Made by a program: the position numbers and the translations under genes
The notes under the pieces: generated by a model
Database searches by the model: none
Told to the model about the DNA's origin: nothing
Seen by the model: the letters and a program-made list of their open reading frames with translations, nothing else
Assembly (NCBI RefSeq): GCF_001983175.1
Contig: NZ_MNPW01000021.1
Span: 1 to 53,724 of the forward strand
Direction of reading: 5' to 3'
DNA from: Pseudomonas cedrina subsp. cedrina
Lineage (GTDB): Bacteria > Pseudomonadota > Gammaproteobacteria > Pseudomonadales > Pseudomonadaceae
DNA: 53,724 nt
In this document: piece after piece, positions 8,396-17,023 of the stretch
Layout: each line of letters starts with the position of its first letter
Position numbering within the stretch: the stretch's first letter is position 1

Positions 8396-8827
8396 ATGAG
8401 CAAAAGTTTTCGTGACCGCATCCAGACAATGAATGCGATGTACAAGCTGCCCATCCATGAGGCTCCACACCTCTTCCCGGATGCAGAAGATCGCCTCCTG
8501 AAATTCAAGCGGACGCTGCTCGACGAAGTCGCCGAGATCGATGACATTACTGAGCAGATTCGTCGAGGAGACGATGCCATCGATGTTCAGGTCGCCATTG
8601 CAGACCTTCTCGGCGACGTCATCGTGTATTGCCGCTCCGAGGCAATGAAGTACGGCATCCCTCTTGAAGCCGTACTGGAGCTGATCATGGACAGCAACGA
8701 GAGCAAGCTAGGTGCCGATGGCAAGCCTATCTACGATGAGAATGGGAAATTCCTCAAGGGCCCCAATTACTGGAAACCCGAGCCCCAAATCAAGCAGCTT
8801 CTGGCAAGCCTCCCGGCCCAAAAGTAA
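8396..8827 (+). CDS. MazG-like (all-alpha) NTP pyrophosphohydrolase
   Basis: A 143-residue protein of the all-alpha NTP-PPase superfamily, which hydrolyses nucleoside triphosphates to monophosphate and pyrophosphate. The metal-binding pattern is visible as E44 and E47 in LLDEVAEIDD and D70 and D74 in ADLLGDVIVY, followed by NESKLGADGKPIYDENGKF and GPNYWKPEP. That tail is shared with phosphoribosyl-ATP pyrophosphohydrolase-like members. ATG 8396 has GGAGATGG before it. It is first in a tight operon with a GHKL ATPase (23 bases downstream) and a large protein. In such a setting it may clear or sense a nucleotide; that role is inferred. Confidence 0.75.
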   Translation: MSKSFRDRIQTMNAMYKLPIHEAPHLFPDAEDRLLKFKRTLLDEVAEIDDITEQIRRGDDAIDVQVAIADLLGDVIVYCRSEAMKYGIPLEAVLELIMDSNESKLGADGKPIYDENGKFLKGPNYWKPEPQIKQLLASLPAQK

Positions 8828-8850
8828 CCCTACGTTTCAGAGGTGATAGC

Positions 8851-9993
8851 TTGGCAATTAACCACGTGGGGAAGTGCCGGAGCCTGGTTGAGATTGAGGA
8901 AATCATCTCCCAGATCGAGTACTCCGACAGCGATACCGTGTTTCGCTTCCCTATAGACACCCTCGGCGCTCGACATAGCCCGATGCATGACGCATCGCGA
9001 CTGCAGATGGTCGTTACGCTCGCTCGCCAAAAACTCGAAGATGACTATTTGGACATTCATCCAAACGCTCAAGAACTTGATGCTCAGCAGGCTGTTTGTG
9101 ATTACTCACCTGGGATTGCAGGGGTTCGGCTGTCCAAGGGAATACGGATTGGTAGCAAGGAAATTGATCGCCGAGACGTTCTGACCTTCGCGACCAAAAG
9201 AATGCAAGCGATGGATGCTCAAGAGTTTGACGACCTTGTCAAGGGGCGCTGTATAGACCTCCTGTGCGTCGGAGGTTCCAAAATCCAGTATCTGAAGCCG
9301 CTGTTTTCTTCGCGAGGCAAGGCTAAAGAGAAAGACGGCATGGCCCCAGTGATGCGCACGCTAGTGGATCGTACAACGCAGCAAAGCAGGGACAAAGTAC
9401 CTGAGTCCTTGGTCGATGCGCTCGCTTTGTTCTCTGCTGAGCTTATTCAAAACACCCAAGAGCACGCGATCACAGACCATACTGGCAGGCCGTATCTCTC
9501 GCATGTCGAGGGGGTGCTGATGGGCTGGACACGGTTTTACGAGTCGACCTTCAAAGACGATTTCTCTGGCCACCCCGATCTGAACAAATACTGGAATGAT
9601 GAAGCTGCTAGAACCGAAACCGGAGCCAAGAGCCTCCGGGCATTCGAGATCAGCTATTTTGACTCAGGGCCAGGGTTAGTCAGCCGCTTCACTGGCAAGC
9701 GCGTGCAAGAGATGTCACTCGAAGACGAACGACGAGCGCTTCTCCGTTGCCTGCAGCACAAATCAACGTCGAAATCCCAGACAGCAGCAGGTGAAGGCTT
9801 GCCCTCGGTCTTGCAAGAGTTGAGGCAGATCGGTGGGCTGATGAGGATCCGCACGGGAAGGCTGTCGATGTTCAACGCCTTCACGCCTGGCGATAACCGT
9901 GACCTCTTTGCTTTCAATGACTGGACTGAAACCAACCTTTCGCCCGTTCAAGGTGCGGTCATTTCTATTCTCGTACCGCTGAGGGCTCAGTGA
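8851..9993 (+). CDS. GHKL (HATPase_c) family ATPase
   Basis: A 380-residue protein. The C-terminal half carries the Bergerat ATP-binding fold: N box ELIQNTQEHA (197-206), G1 box FDSGPGL (270-276), G2 box AGEGLPSVLQEL (313-324) and a final strand GAVISILVPL. There is no histidine phosphoacceptor domain, so it is not a classical sensor kinase. The N-terminal 190 residues are unfamiliar. The start is TTG 8851 with AGAGGTGA before it; no better ATG exists without losing conserved-looking sequence. The stop overlaps the ATG of the next gene (TGATG), so the two proteins are probably made in fixed ratio. An ATP-dependent switch within a three-gene system is the likely role. Confidence 0.75.
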   Translation: MAINHVGKCRSLVEIEEIISQIEYSDSDTVFRFPIDTLGARHSPMHDASRLQMVVTLARQKLEDDYLDIHPNAQELDAQQAVCDYSPGIAGVRLSKGIRIGSKEIDRRDVLTFATKRMQAMDAQEFDDLVKGRCIDLLCVGGSKIQYLKPLFSSRGKAKEKDGMAPVMRTLVDRTTQQSRDKVPESLVDALALFSAELIQNTQEHAITDHTGRPYLSHVEGVLMGWTRFYESTFKDDFSGHPDLNKYWNDEAARTETGAKSLRAFEISYFDSGPGLVSRFTGKRVQEMSLEDERRALLRCLQHKSTSKSQTAAGEGLPSVLQELRQIGGLMRIRTGRLSMFNAFTPGDNRDLFAFNDWTETNLSPVQGAVISILVPLRAQ

Positions 9994-12191
9994 TGGAACG
10001 CTTTTATTCCTGGCGGCACCTGAAACACTGCACCACGCACGGCAGCATTGAAGCCCTAGTGCTCTGCTATAAACGCTGCCAGCTGACCGAAGGCAATGTG
10101 TATACCGATGTAGAGACCGCCCTCAAGAGTGATGCCAATCTTCCCGATTGCGTGTACATCGTGGGCTCTACCGAGCAATGCAACACGTTCAAGGCAGCCT
10201 GGGATCCGGCCAATCTGCACCTGCAAACCATGATCAAGCGCGGCATGAAGGCTGGCTTTGACTTCGTGAAGCAATACACCTTCGTTGAGTGGGATGGCAC
10301 AAACTTCAATCAACACGCACTTGGAGCGCATACGGGCCCTTACAACGTGGATCTGAAGCTTCTCATAACCCGTGGCGTAAACAGCCTTATCGAGAAGAAT
10401 AGTGCCATTCACCAGGCCCCCTCTGGCCATGTGTTCAAGCACCCTTCCCAACGCCGGAACAAGGTCTTCATCCAAGCAAGGGAAATCGCCTCAGGCGAGG
10501 CAGAGTTGTACGTCGTCGCATACTTGATCACGCTATGCCACGGGCAGGCCCTGCAAGGGAGCACCAAGGTTTTCATCGATACCATGGGTATCTATGCTTA
10601 CGTCAAATGCGCTCTGGCCCTGTGCCGCTCCGAGGCAGAGATAGTCAGCTTCCACTCCTATGATGAGTTGGAGAAGATCAATCCTCCATCAGATCCCTAT
10701 TTCTGCATTGTCTCCGCCTCGACGTCCGGAAGCATGGCAAAGAAGATGGCAAGCAGCGTTTGGGATCCTCAGCGAATCGCCACCATCGTCGATGTGACGT
10801 CCCAGGGACGAGCCGGCGACGTAATGGTCGCGCTTGATAATATGGGGGTCGCATTCCCTGACTTGAAAGTCAGCGACGGCACCCTGATCGAGATCATCGG
10901 CGAAAATTTCTCGTCAAAAGCCAAGCCTCCTCGACCAGTCGTTCTCGGACAGCCACATACTCCGAAAGCCTTGGCCGATTTCCATCAGTTTTTTGGCTTT
11001 TCGATACATCCTTTCAATACCCGAGTTGGAACGAAGAGCAAGCTGCTGCAGCTTGATGTCATCGAGTTGCTGGAACACGCAGAGTTTAAGAAATGGCTCG
11101 ACGCAGAAATTGACTGGTCATTCCCCCTGACCGTAAGTCACGTTATCCACGCCGATGACGAGGCTTCCAAAGCTCTCGCAGTGATCGTCGTGGCTCGCCT
11201 GCGCACTCGCTTGGCTGCTGGTTCGTCGATTACGGTGCTTCCATACCACGAACTGGAGAAGGACAACTGCAAAGACGCCACCGGCGTAGTGATCGTTTCC
11301 ACCGTCGCCCGAGATGGCGGCGTGCTTCGCGAAATCAGTCGCGATCTGCGTTCGTACATCAAAGCGTACATTCCGAGGCATTTTCTTTCCCCGATCGGTA
11401 TCCCCCAGACGAACGCGTCATGGAACCAATTGCGTATGTTCTTGGTTCGCAACCCCACGACCAGGGAGTACGGCTTTTCCAACTGGATACAGCTCCCACT
11501 TGGTGAAGACTCCAATGACAACTCTTGGCATCGCTTGATCGAAACTCACAAGGCTCATTCGGAACAAAACATCCATGACCTAGGCCTTGAGCACCTGCCC
11601 AACACCTCCAACATCCTGCCGTCCCTCGATCTAGCTGGAAAGGCAGCCTTAAGTGCGTTTCGAGGATTTTTGCTTTCGCCACGAGGCAACCCGCTGCGGC
11701 TCTCAGAAGGTTTTCTCTTTTTCGGAAACAAAACCGAGATTGCCAGGCGCTACGCTGACGTTGAGCCCAGCATGGTGCACCTCACCATGGCAGCCGTGCT
11801 CCAAAACGCCCGGGAACACAAAGATCACGAAAGGCGTCTCTGCCCCAACGGCTACGAGTCGGTCGTATTGGCCCCAGAGTGCTTCCTCAGATTCAACGAG
11901 GCCATCCTGCAAGCGTGCATGCTGAGGGCATGCCACCCAGCGGAGTTGGACTACTCATCCAGCCCTGAGCTCAGCAAGGTGATGAAAGAGCTGTTAGTGA
12001 AGGTGTTTGCACGTTCGGACAAGGACTTCGGCGACGCAGCCCTTGAGTTCGCTGCTGCCATCGCCGTAGGCTCGCTTCGGCTGGCGAAAACGGATATGGA
12101 GACTCTGCTGGACGATGCGCTGAAGCAGCACGCTGGCAATACGTCCGAATTGCTCGGGATGCTTGTGCTGGCCAAGCAAGCTAATCACTAG
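9993..12191 (+). CDS. Large protein with duplicated PRTase-like domain, partner of GHKL ATPase
   Basis: A 732-residue protein that I do not recognise as a whole. It contains an internal duplication. A block at about 190-270 (YDELEK, then FCIVSASTSGSMAKK) is repeated at about 385-465 (YHELEK, then VVIVSTVARDGGVLREISRDL). The ELEK and IVS positions are offset by exactly 195 residues without gaps. The second block resembles the PRPP loop of phosphoribosyltransferases, but the usual two acidic residues are replaced by S and T, so catalysis is doubtful. The C-terminal third is helical. Start ATG 9993 overlaps the ATPase stop. It is the last gene of the operon. It may bind a nucleotide or phosphoribosyl ligand. 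Confidence 0.6.
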   Translation: MERFYSWRHLKHCTTHGSIEALVLCYKRCQLTEGNVYTDVETALKSDANLPDCVYIVGSTEQCNTFKAAWDPANLHLQTMIKRGMKAGFDFVKQYTFVEWDGTNFNQHALGAHTGPYNVDLKLLITRGVNSLIEKNSAIHQAPSGHVFKHPSQRRNKVFIQAREIASGEAELYVVAYLITLCHGQALQGSTKVFIDTMGIYAYVKCALALCRSEAEIVSFHSYDELEKINPPSDPYFCIVSASTSGSMAKKMASSVWDPQRIATIVDVTSQGRAGDVMVALDNMGVAFPDLKVSDGTLIEIIGENFSSKAKPPRPVVLGQPHTPKALADFHQFFGFSIHPFNTRVGTKSKLLQLDVIELLEHAEFKKWLDAEIDWSFPLTVSHVIHADDEASKALAVIVVARLRTRLAAGSSITVLPYHELEKDNCKDATGVVIVSTVARDGGVLREISRDLRSYIKAYIPRHFLSPIGIPQTNASWNQLRMFLVRNPTTREYGFSNWIQLPLGEDSNDNSWHRLIETHKAHSEQNIHDLGLEHLPNTSNILPSLDLAGKAALSAFRGFLLSPRGNPLRLSEGFLFFGNKTEIARRYADVEPSMVHLTMAAVLQNAREHKDHERRLCPNGYESVVLAPECFLRFNEAILQACMLRACHPAELDYSSSPELSKVMKELLVKVFARSDKDFGDAALEFAAAIAVGSLRLAKTDMETLLDDALKQHAGNTSELLGMLVLAKQANH

Positions 12192-12411
12192 AATGACCCG
12201 CTGAAAGTCGGCTTGCCGGCCATGGCATGTTGAATACAGAGAGACCAAGCAGTAGTTCAGGCAATGAAGTGGCAAATTCGATGGGCCCAATCAACGGCTC
12301 ACTAATCTTGCTGGGCTACGGATCTGCGAGCCAGACGGTGGCGTCCGTTGGGACAGGCAGCATGAGCTGCCTGGTCTCGTTAGGCTGAAAACTCCTAGCG
12401 CGGCTGATGGA
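12192..12411. other. Spacer between two defence-like modules
   Basis: About 220 bases with no gene recognised. It separates the plus-strand GHKL operon from the minus-strand MvaT remnant. No clear T-tailed terminator hairpin was seen. Confidence 0.35.
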
Positions 12412-12543
12412 TCAATTGAGCCACGACTCAACAGTTTCCGCACCATACTGTACTTTCCAGGCCTTCAGACCTTTGTGATTTCCCCCTTTGGTCTCTATAA
12501 ATTCACCCGTGTGGGGGTTTGCCTGATAGTTCCCCGGCAACAT
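12412..12543 (-). pseudogene. Orphan C-terminal DNA-binding domain of an MvaT-like silencer
   Basis: The minus strand encodes YQANPHTGEFIETKGGNHKG, followed by LKAWKVQYGAETVESWLN and a stop. It closely resembles the C-terminal DNA-binding domain of MvaT/MvaU, the Pseudomonas xenogeneic silencers that bind AT-rich DNA. The N-terminal coiled-coil oligomerisation domain is missing: upstream codons are unrelated and run into a perfect palindrome. A short ATG-started version of 43 residues (from 12543) is possible. It is either a remnant or a solitary DNA-binding domain that could compete with full-length MvaT. I call it a pseudogene, but a functional small protein is not excluded. Confidence 0.65.
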
Positions 12544-12583
12544 CGATTCGACAGTGCACCACGGCAATTTTTCGGTCTGAGCG

Positions 12584-12611
12584 ATGGCGTCCACTGTACA
12601 GTGGACGCCAT
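12584..12611. repeat. Perfect 28-bp palindrome
   Basis: ATGGCGTCCACTGT is followed directly by its exact reverse complement, with TGTACA at the centre. There is no spacer. It lies between the MvaT-like remnant and the start of the HEPN-like gene, 120 bases before that gene's ATG. It could be an operator for a dimeric regulator, a recombinase site, or a rearrangement scar. Confidence 0.9.
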
Positions 12612-12730
12612 GCATGCCATCGGAGCTGATTCGTCGTAAGCAGTGACGATCGCGTTGATCTAGCCAGAGACGGTGACCTCTCCAGGCCATCCTCCGCTGA
12701 GCCACCAATTGAGCAGTGCAAGGATTCGCG

Positions 12731-14338
12731 ATGCCCAGATACCTCAGTAACAGCGCAATACGTCTTTTGGAAGCGAGCCAAGAATCTTTGGCCTTGGCGC
12801 TGCATTGCCTGGGCACTCCAAATCGGGGAAGCCTGAGAGTTGAGGTAGCTCGATACTCCCCCGCGATTGGATTGATCGGAGCCGCCGCTGAGCAGGCTTT
12901 GGCTGCAATTATCGTTCAGGTTCGGGGCGATGAGGCTCTGGCTGCGTCCTCCACCCAGTACAAAAGCGCGCGACAGATTTTGTCGGACATGAGGGATTTA
13001 CTCCGCGCGCCCATTCCTGCCAGCTCTTTCCTGACCGCAGGCGTAGCCGACCCCGCTCAACAACGCGATTCGATCCTGCAGGCGTCAGAAGGATTTTCTG
13101 TGCTTTTCACCTACCGGGCGACCGGGCTCCATGCTGGCCTTGGTTTGTCTCGCACAGTGACACTGAAACAAGCCGTGAAGGTTCACAGTTTCCTTGAGCT
13201 CCTAGCCAGGTCAACTCGTATCCGCGCCTATATGGATCGGTTGCCGATACCACCAGATGAAGTCATCGACCAGACTGTATTGATTGATGACCTCATTCAA
13301 AAATTCCAAAGCACCGATGCAATTACCGAGCGGGTCAACGCCTTACGATCTTTGTTCCTGATCCTCCCCGAAGTCCCCCCAGAAGCACCGGAGTGGCTTG
13401 AAGCGTTTGACCGCTCCGTAGTCTCGCCACGCCCTGCTGACATCACTTTGCTTTTGGAAACACTTGAACGCGCGGCACCAATGAGGTTCCGTCGCATGAA
13501 TGCAGGGGGCCAAGCACTACCAGTAGTTGTCCGGCCAAACGACCCAAATGCGTTACCTATCGCCTTGCAGGACATGCGCCAAGCCTTTGGCCACGCGCGT
13601 GAGCAGTTTGGCGCAGACGTGGGAAATGCAAATGGACGGCTCGATCAAGGTATTCTGGATCTGCCCCCAGAGTCCTTCTTGCTCGATTTGTGCCTCCAAG
13701 GCCCTGAGCAGCTACGCGAGACTCTGGATCGGCAAACGCTCACCGGTCAAGAGGTGTGGCCTTTCGTGGCTACTGCATTGAGCCAGCAAGGAACAGAGCG
13801 CCCATACTGGTTCTTGGTATCGATGGTCGACGACATCGGGCAGCTAATCGGCCAGCTTCGCAGGGCTTCGGCGGTATCGGCTCAGGGACAGTTCAAAGAA
13901 CGCTGTACCGCAGCCATCAGAGCCCTTGAGGCCAAAAGACAGGAGCGCACACTTCCGCCAGCTACTGAAATTGCGACCTTTACCGTCACACAATCTGCTG
14001 CGACTGAAACCGCACGAGAAAGCATCCCCGACTCGATGGAGCGCAACGAAGGCACTGTTCGTGAAGCCTCTTTGAAAGCAATGCCGCCACTAGCCGCGTT
14101 ATATGCCGGCGAATTCACTGCCGGCCAGGCTTTTCCTGCGGTGTATGCGTCCGAGAATCCAGATTCTAAGAAATACTGGACTCGCCAGTTGCTCATAGCA
14201 GCGACCGATGCCAGCGACCGCTCAATGCTCATCACTGCCCTGCGAGCCCCTGAATTCGCCAACCTAAAGACGGATGCTCGAAAAGCGCTGCGCCTGGTAG
14301 ATATTCTGACCTACGGGCCGAATATCGAACTAGGGTGA
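12731..14338 (+). CDS. Hypothetical protein with HEPN-like motif, paired with nuclease
   Basis: A 535-residue protein of no family I can name. The N-terminal 165 residues are helical and contain R129-ATGL-H134 in a TYRATGLHAGLG context. This is an Rx4H arrangement as in HEPN RNases, followed by a helix VKVHSFLELLARS. The middle and C-terminal parts are helical and leucine-rich with no catalytic pattern I can see. ATG 12731 (MPRYLSNSAIRLLEA) has AAGGA seven bases upstream; an in-frame ATG at 12716 lacks one. The stop overlaps the next start (GTGA), so this gene and the nuclease gene form a coupled pair. A role in phage defence is inferred from position and partner. Confidence 0.6.
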   Translation: MPRYLSNSAIRLLEASQESLALALHCLGTPNRGSLRVEVARYSPAIGLIGAAAEQALAAIIVQVRGDEALAASSTQYKSARQILSDMRDLLRAPIPASSFLTAGVADPAQQRDSILQASEGFSVLFTYRATGLHAGLGLSRTVTLKQAVKVHSFLELLARSTRIRAYMDRLPIPPDEVIDQTVLIDDLIQKFQSTDAITERVNALRSLFLILPEVPPEAPEWLEAFDRSVVSPRPADITLLLETLERAAPMRFRRMNAGGQALPVVVRPNDPNALPIALQDMRQAFGHAREQFGADVGNANGRLDQGILDLPPESFLLDLCLQGPEQLRETLDRQTLTGQEVWPFVATALSQQGTERPYWFLVSMVDDIGQLIGQLRRASAVSAQGQFKERCTAAIRALEAKRQERTLPPATEIATFTVTQSAATETARESIPDSMERNEGTVREASLKAMPPLAALYAGEFTAGQAFPAVYASENPDSKKYWTRQLLIAATDASDRSMLITALRAPEFANLKTDARKALRLVDILTYGPNIELG

Positions 14339-15753
14339 CCACGATCCGTTCAACGACATCGGAGCCCCCCCTGCGCATGCCTCGAACCCAGCAAAACCTC
14401 ACCAGCCTGCGAGATACCTTCAGTCAGATCTTGGGCAACCAGAAAGACCACTACACGGATACACGGATCCCTGAATTGCTTTTCAGGCTAGGGCTGGATG
14501 ATTGCACTGAGTACAGCTCCAAAAGGCAACACCTTGAGAAAGCAGTAGAAGCTTCGAGTGATGCTCAAATGTTGGCTGCCGCTCAGACAGCCTTGGAACT
14601 GATCGGCTTTGCGGCTCATGAGCGAGACCAGCTTCAAGAGCTGGTGTGGGACGATGGAACAGCGCCTGTCATCCCCGGTCGTTACCGAAGAGAGCTGGCA
14701 GAAATGCTCAACCCCATCGAGCTTTTCATAGACAGGGCTGCTTTTGAACACGTGCTCGGTGAGTTCTGGCAAATCGACACGATGTCGTTTGTGAATTTGC
14801 TGCGACCGACCCCGACACTTCGCCAAGAAATTGTCCGCCACTACATCGAAAATCCCGATTGGGATGCGGTGACGATCTTCGACAAGCTCGGAGCGTTTCA
14901 GTCCTCGCATGCCCGATTTGGCCGATTCGTCGAAGCCTTGGCTTCCTCCCGGGTATTGCCCAGCGAACCCGCTCAGCGAAAATTCATTGAGATCGTCAAC
15001 GATACCCTCAAAACGTGTGGAGTCCACATTGTCGTCGGGGTGGGGGACGATGCCTTCCTGACGGCCTCCTTGGCTTACGTAGGATCAGCCAAGCAGTCCG
15101 CCCCCAAGAACCTGATCTTCGCCTCCACCACGAAGCCAGATCTGCGACTCGGCAACGCCTTGGACAACGATATAGAGGTGATGTCCGACCCGACGGATAT
15201 CCTGATCTATGACCGACCTATCGGAAGCACCGGCCTCTTGTGGCGTGACCTACAGGCTTGGTATGCCCAAACCTATGACATCGAGGAAGGCCAAGCCAAA
15301 AATCGCCTATATCGGCGCCTGGAGGCCTGCTTGCCTAAATCATCGCCCCCTCAAGCGCTAGCCTTCAGCAGCTTTTTCAAGGCCTTCACGACACACATTC
15401 CTGAACTTCCAGTCTTACTGCCCGAGGTCTGGTTTCACTGGGATCCCCTGACGGTCTCACGGCGCGGCAAGGAGGCATTGCTCAGGTCGCGCATGGACTT
15501 CCTTCTACTATTGCCCGGCGGGGTGCGGGTTGTAATCGAGATTGATGGCAAACACCACTATTGCGATGCAACCGGACGCTCAAGTCCCCGCCTCTACGCC
15601 GAGATGATGGCAGCTGACAGGGCTCTAAGGCTGGTGGGGTATGAGGTCTATCGCTTCGGTGTTCACGAGCTTCAGCAGCCTAATGCCGAGGAGGTTCTGA
15701 TAATATTCTATCGCTCGCTGTTTGAACGTTACTCATTGCTGCCGGCACCGTGA
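14335..15753 (+). CDS. PD-(D/E)xK-type nuclease (DUF559-like C-terminus)
   Basis: A 472-residue protein. Residues 385-445 carry a restriction-endonuclease fold like DUF559 and Vsr: D388 in RSRMDFLLLL, then a strand VRVVIEIDGKHHYCD with E402, D404 and K406, and a C-terminal GYEVYRFGVHEL strand. The upstream 380 residues are largely helical and probably serve sensing or partner binding, as in AbiJ-type and similar abortive-infection proteins. It starts with GTG 14335, overlapping the stop of the HEPN-like gene by four bases; an ATG at 14377 is an alternative. The domain predicts DNA cleavage. The trigger is unknown. Confidence 0.7.
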   Translation: MTTIRSTTSEPPLRMPRTQQNLTSLRDTFSQILGNQKDHYTDTRIPELLFRLGLDDCTEYSSKRQHLEKAVEASSDAQMLAAAQTALELIGFAAHERDQLQELVWDDGTAPVIPGRYRRELAEMLNPIELFIDRAAFEHVLGEFWQIDTMSFVNLLRPTPTLRQEIVRHYIENPDWDAVTIFDKLGAFQSSHARFGRFVEALASSRVLPSEPAQRKFIEIVNDTLKTCGVHIVVGVGDDAFLTASLAYVGSAKQSAPKNLIFASTTKPDLRLGNALDNDIEVMSDPTDILIYDRPIGSTGLLWRDLQAWYAQTYDIEEGQAKNRLYRRLEACLPKSSPPQALAFSSFFKAFTTHIPELPVLLPEVWFHWDPLTVSRRGKEALLRSRMDFLLLLPGGVRVVIEIDGKHHYCDATGRSSPRLYAEMMAADRALRLVGYEVYRFGVHELQQPNAEEVLIIFYRSLFERYSLLPAP

Positions 15754-15980
15754 TTCACTGATCCCATAAGCCGAAGATCGCTTAGCCTGAGCGCTGAAAA
15801 ACTTTCCGCGAAGTAATTGATCAACGCCGATGCTTCCGGCCTCTTCCTGGATTCATATTGCTCCTCCAAATCCACAGATGGCACCATGTGGAAGACCTGA
15901 TCATCACGATAGAATTTCAGCGAGACGCTGGGATGCTCACCCTCGCCCCCCCGAAGGCTCACATTTTCAAAATCTACCAA
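15729..15980 (-). CDS. Possible small protein (83 residues), doubtful
   Basis: A minus-strand reading frame starting at TTG 15980 gives an 83-residue peptide. It includes SVSLKFYRDDQVFHMVPSVD, then LEEQYESRKRPEASALINYF, which has the composition of a real soluble protein. It fills the gap between the nuclease gene (25-base tail overlap) and the divergent zinc-ribbon gene. No ribosome-binding site is evident and I know no relatives, so it may be chance. Confidence 0.35.
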   Translation of the reverse strand: MVDFENVSLRGGEGEHPSVSLKFYRDDQVFHMVPSVDLEEQYESRKRPEASALINYFAESFSALRLSDLRLMGSVNHGAGSNE

Positions 15981-15994
15981 GGAAATCGAAATTC

Positions 15995-17023
15995 ATGGAC
16001 AGTGTTTTTGAAGGTACCTTCCCTACTGACGCGAGCCCAGAGGAAATCTTCCCGCAAAACGCGCTCTCAATATTGCCATTCGTTCCGGAGGCCATATCAG
16101 CCTGGGCGTCAGGAAACGACCTGCATACCTTCATTCACAAACTACTTGAAGGTACGGGTTATGAAGATCAGGCAGATGAAAGGCTGGAGGGAGCGATCAA
16201 ACAAGCCCTGGCTTTGGCAGACCACTTTGCAGAGATCGCAAGTCATTCAATGCCGGCGCCTGGTGCACGAACCCAAGCACCCGTGATGGTCGACTTTGAG
16301 CATGACCCTGTGTTCGGACGGTTAGCCAAGACATTGATAGCTTGGCAAGAGACCATCGGAAACGTCTTGTCCGAAGCAGGATATTTTTCTCTTTCACACA
16401 TGCTTGAAACCCGGTCTGATCTGATGTGCTCTGTACAGCTGGCGGGCGCGCTGTACTACCGTCAGTCCATGCAAGTGCTGCGCGGATTCATCGAAAGCGT
16501 CATTTTACCAATCCATTTTTGCAGACGGCCCGAGCTGTTCAAGAAATGGAAATCTAACGAGTACCAAGCGCCTTCGATACGTGGCAAGGACGGAGTTTTA
16601 TCGCGCCTGAAAAAAGATGGGATCATTTCGACAGAGCTGGAAACTACCATCTCCGATGCCTACAACCTGCTCAATGGGTATATCCATGGTAGCGAAGAGA
16701 AACTGAACAACACCGGCCTGGATCGAGGCGAGTGGGAAGGTCATACATTCCAACAGGCGCGGTTCGAGGCATGGGCGCAGGTCTTTGCCTCACTCATCGA
16801 GGCCTCCCTCCCTCTCGTCAAAATCAATTTATCTCAGTGGGCAACAGCCAGGTTAGATTGGGAATTATTCTGTAGCGTATGCCATGGTCATGACCTCGAA
16901 ACCAAGCAGCAAAGAATTGACCCACCGATGACTCAGCATCAGTGTAAGCAATGCAGTCATACCTTCTGGAGGAATGAGGACGGCCAGCAATTCGTGCATG
17001 CAACCGTAGAATTTCTCGACTGA
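15995..17023 (+). CDS. Hypothetical protein with C-terminal zinc ribbon
   Basis: A 342-residue protein beginning MDSVFEGTFPTDASPEEIFP. The body is helical, with LLNGYIHGSEEKLNN in the middle, a loop resembling the conserved Asn/His region of HEPN-type helical bundles. The C-terminus has two paired-cysteine knuckles, CSVCHGHDL and QCKQCSHTFW, which would bind one zinc. ATG 15995 is chosen because AAGGAAA lies upstream; further in-frame sequence to 15830 has no such signal. The family is unknown. Its position between a nuclease pair and an ABC-3C system suggests a defence-related role, by association only. Confidence 0.6.
   Translation: MDSVFEGTFPTDASPEEIFPQNALSILPFVPEAISAWASGNDLHTFIHKLLEGTGYEDQADERLEGAIKQALALADHFAEIASHSMPAPGARTQAPVMVDFEHDPVFGRLAKTLIAWQETIGNVLSEAGYFSLSHMLETRSDLMCSVQLAGALYYRQSMQVLRGFIESVILPIHFCRRPELFKKWKSNEYQAPSIRGKDGVLSRLKKDGIISTELETTISDAYNLLNGYIHGSEEKLNNTGLDRGEWEGHTFQQARFEAWAQVFASLIEASLPLVKINLSQWATARLDWELFCSVCHGHDLETKQQRIDPPMTQHQCKQCSHTFWRNEDGQQFVHATVEFLD

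Noticed and set aside
12544..12816. Upstream extension of the MvaT-like frame to a 134-codon gene
   Set aside because: The extension runs through the palindrome and antisense to the HEPN-like gene and has no MvaT coiled-coil; only the C-terminal domain matches the family.
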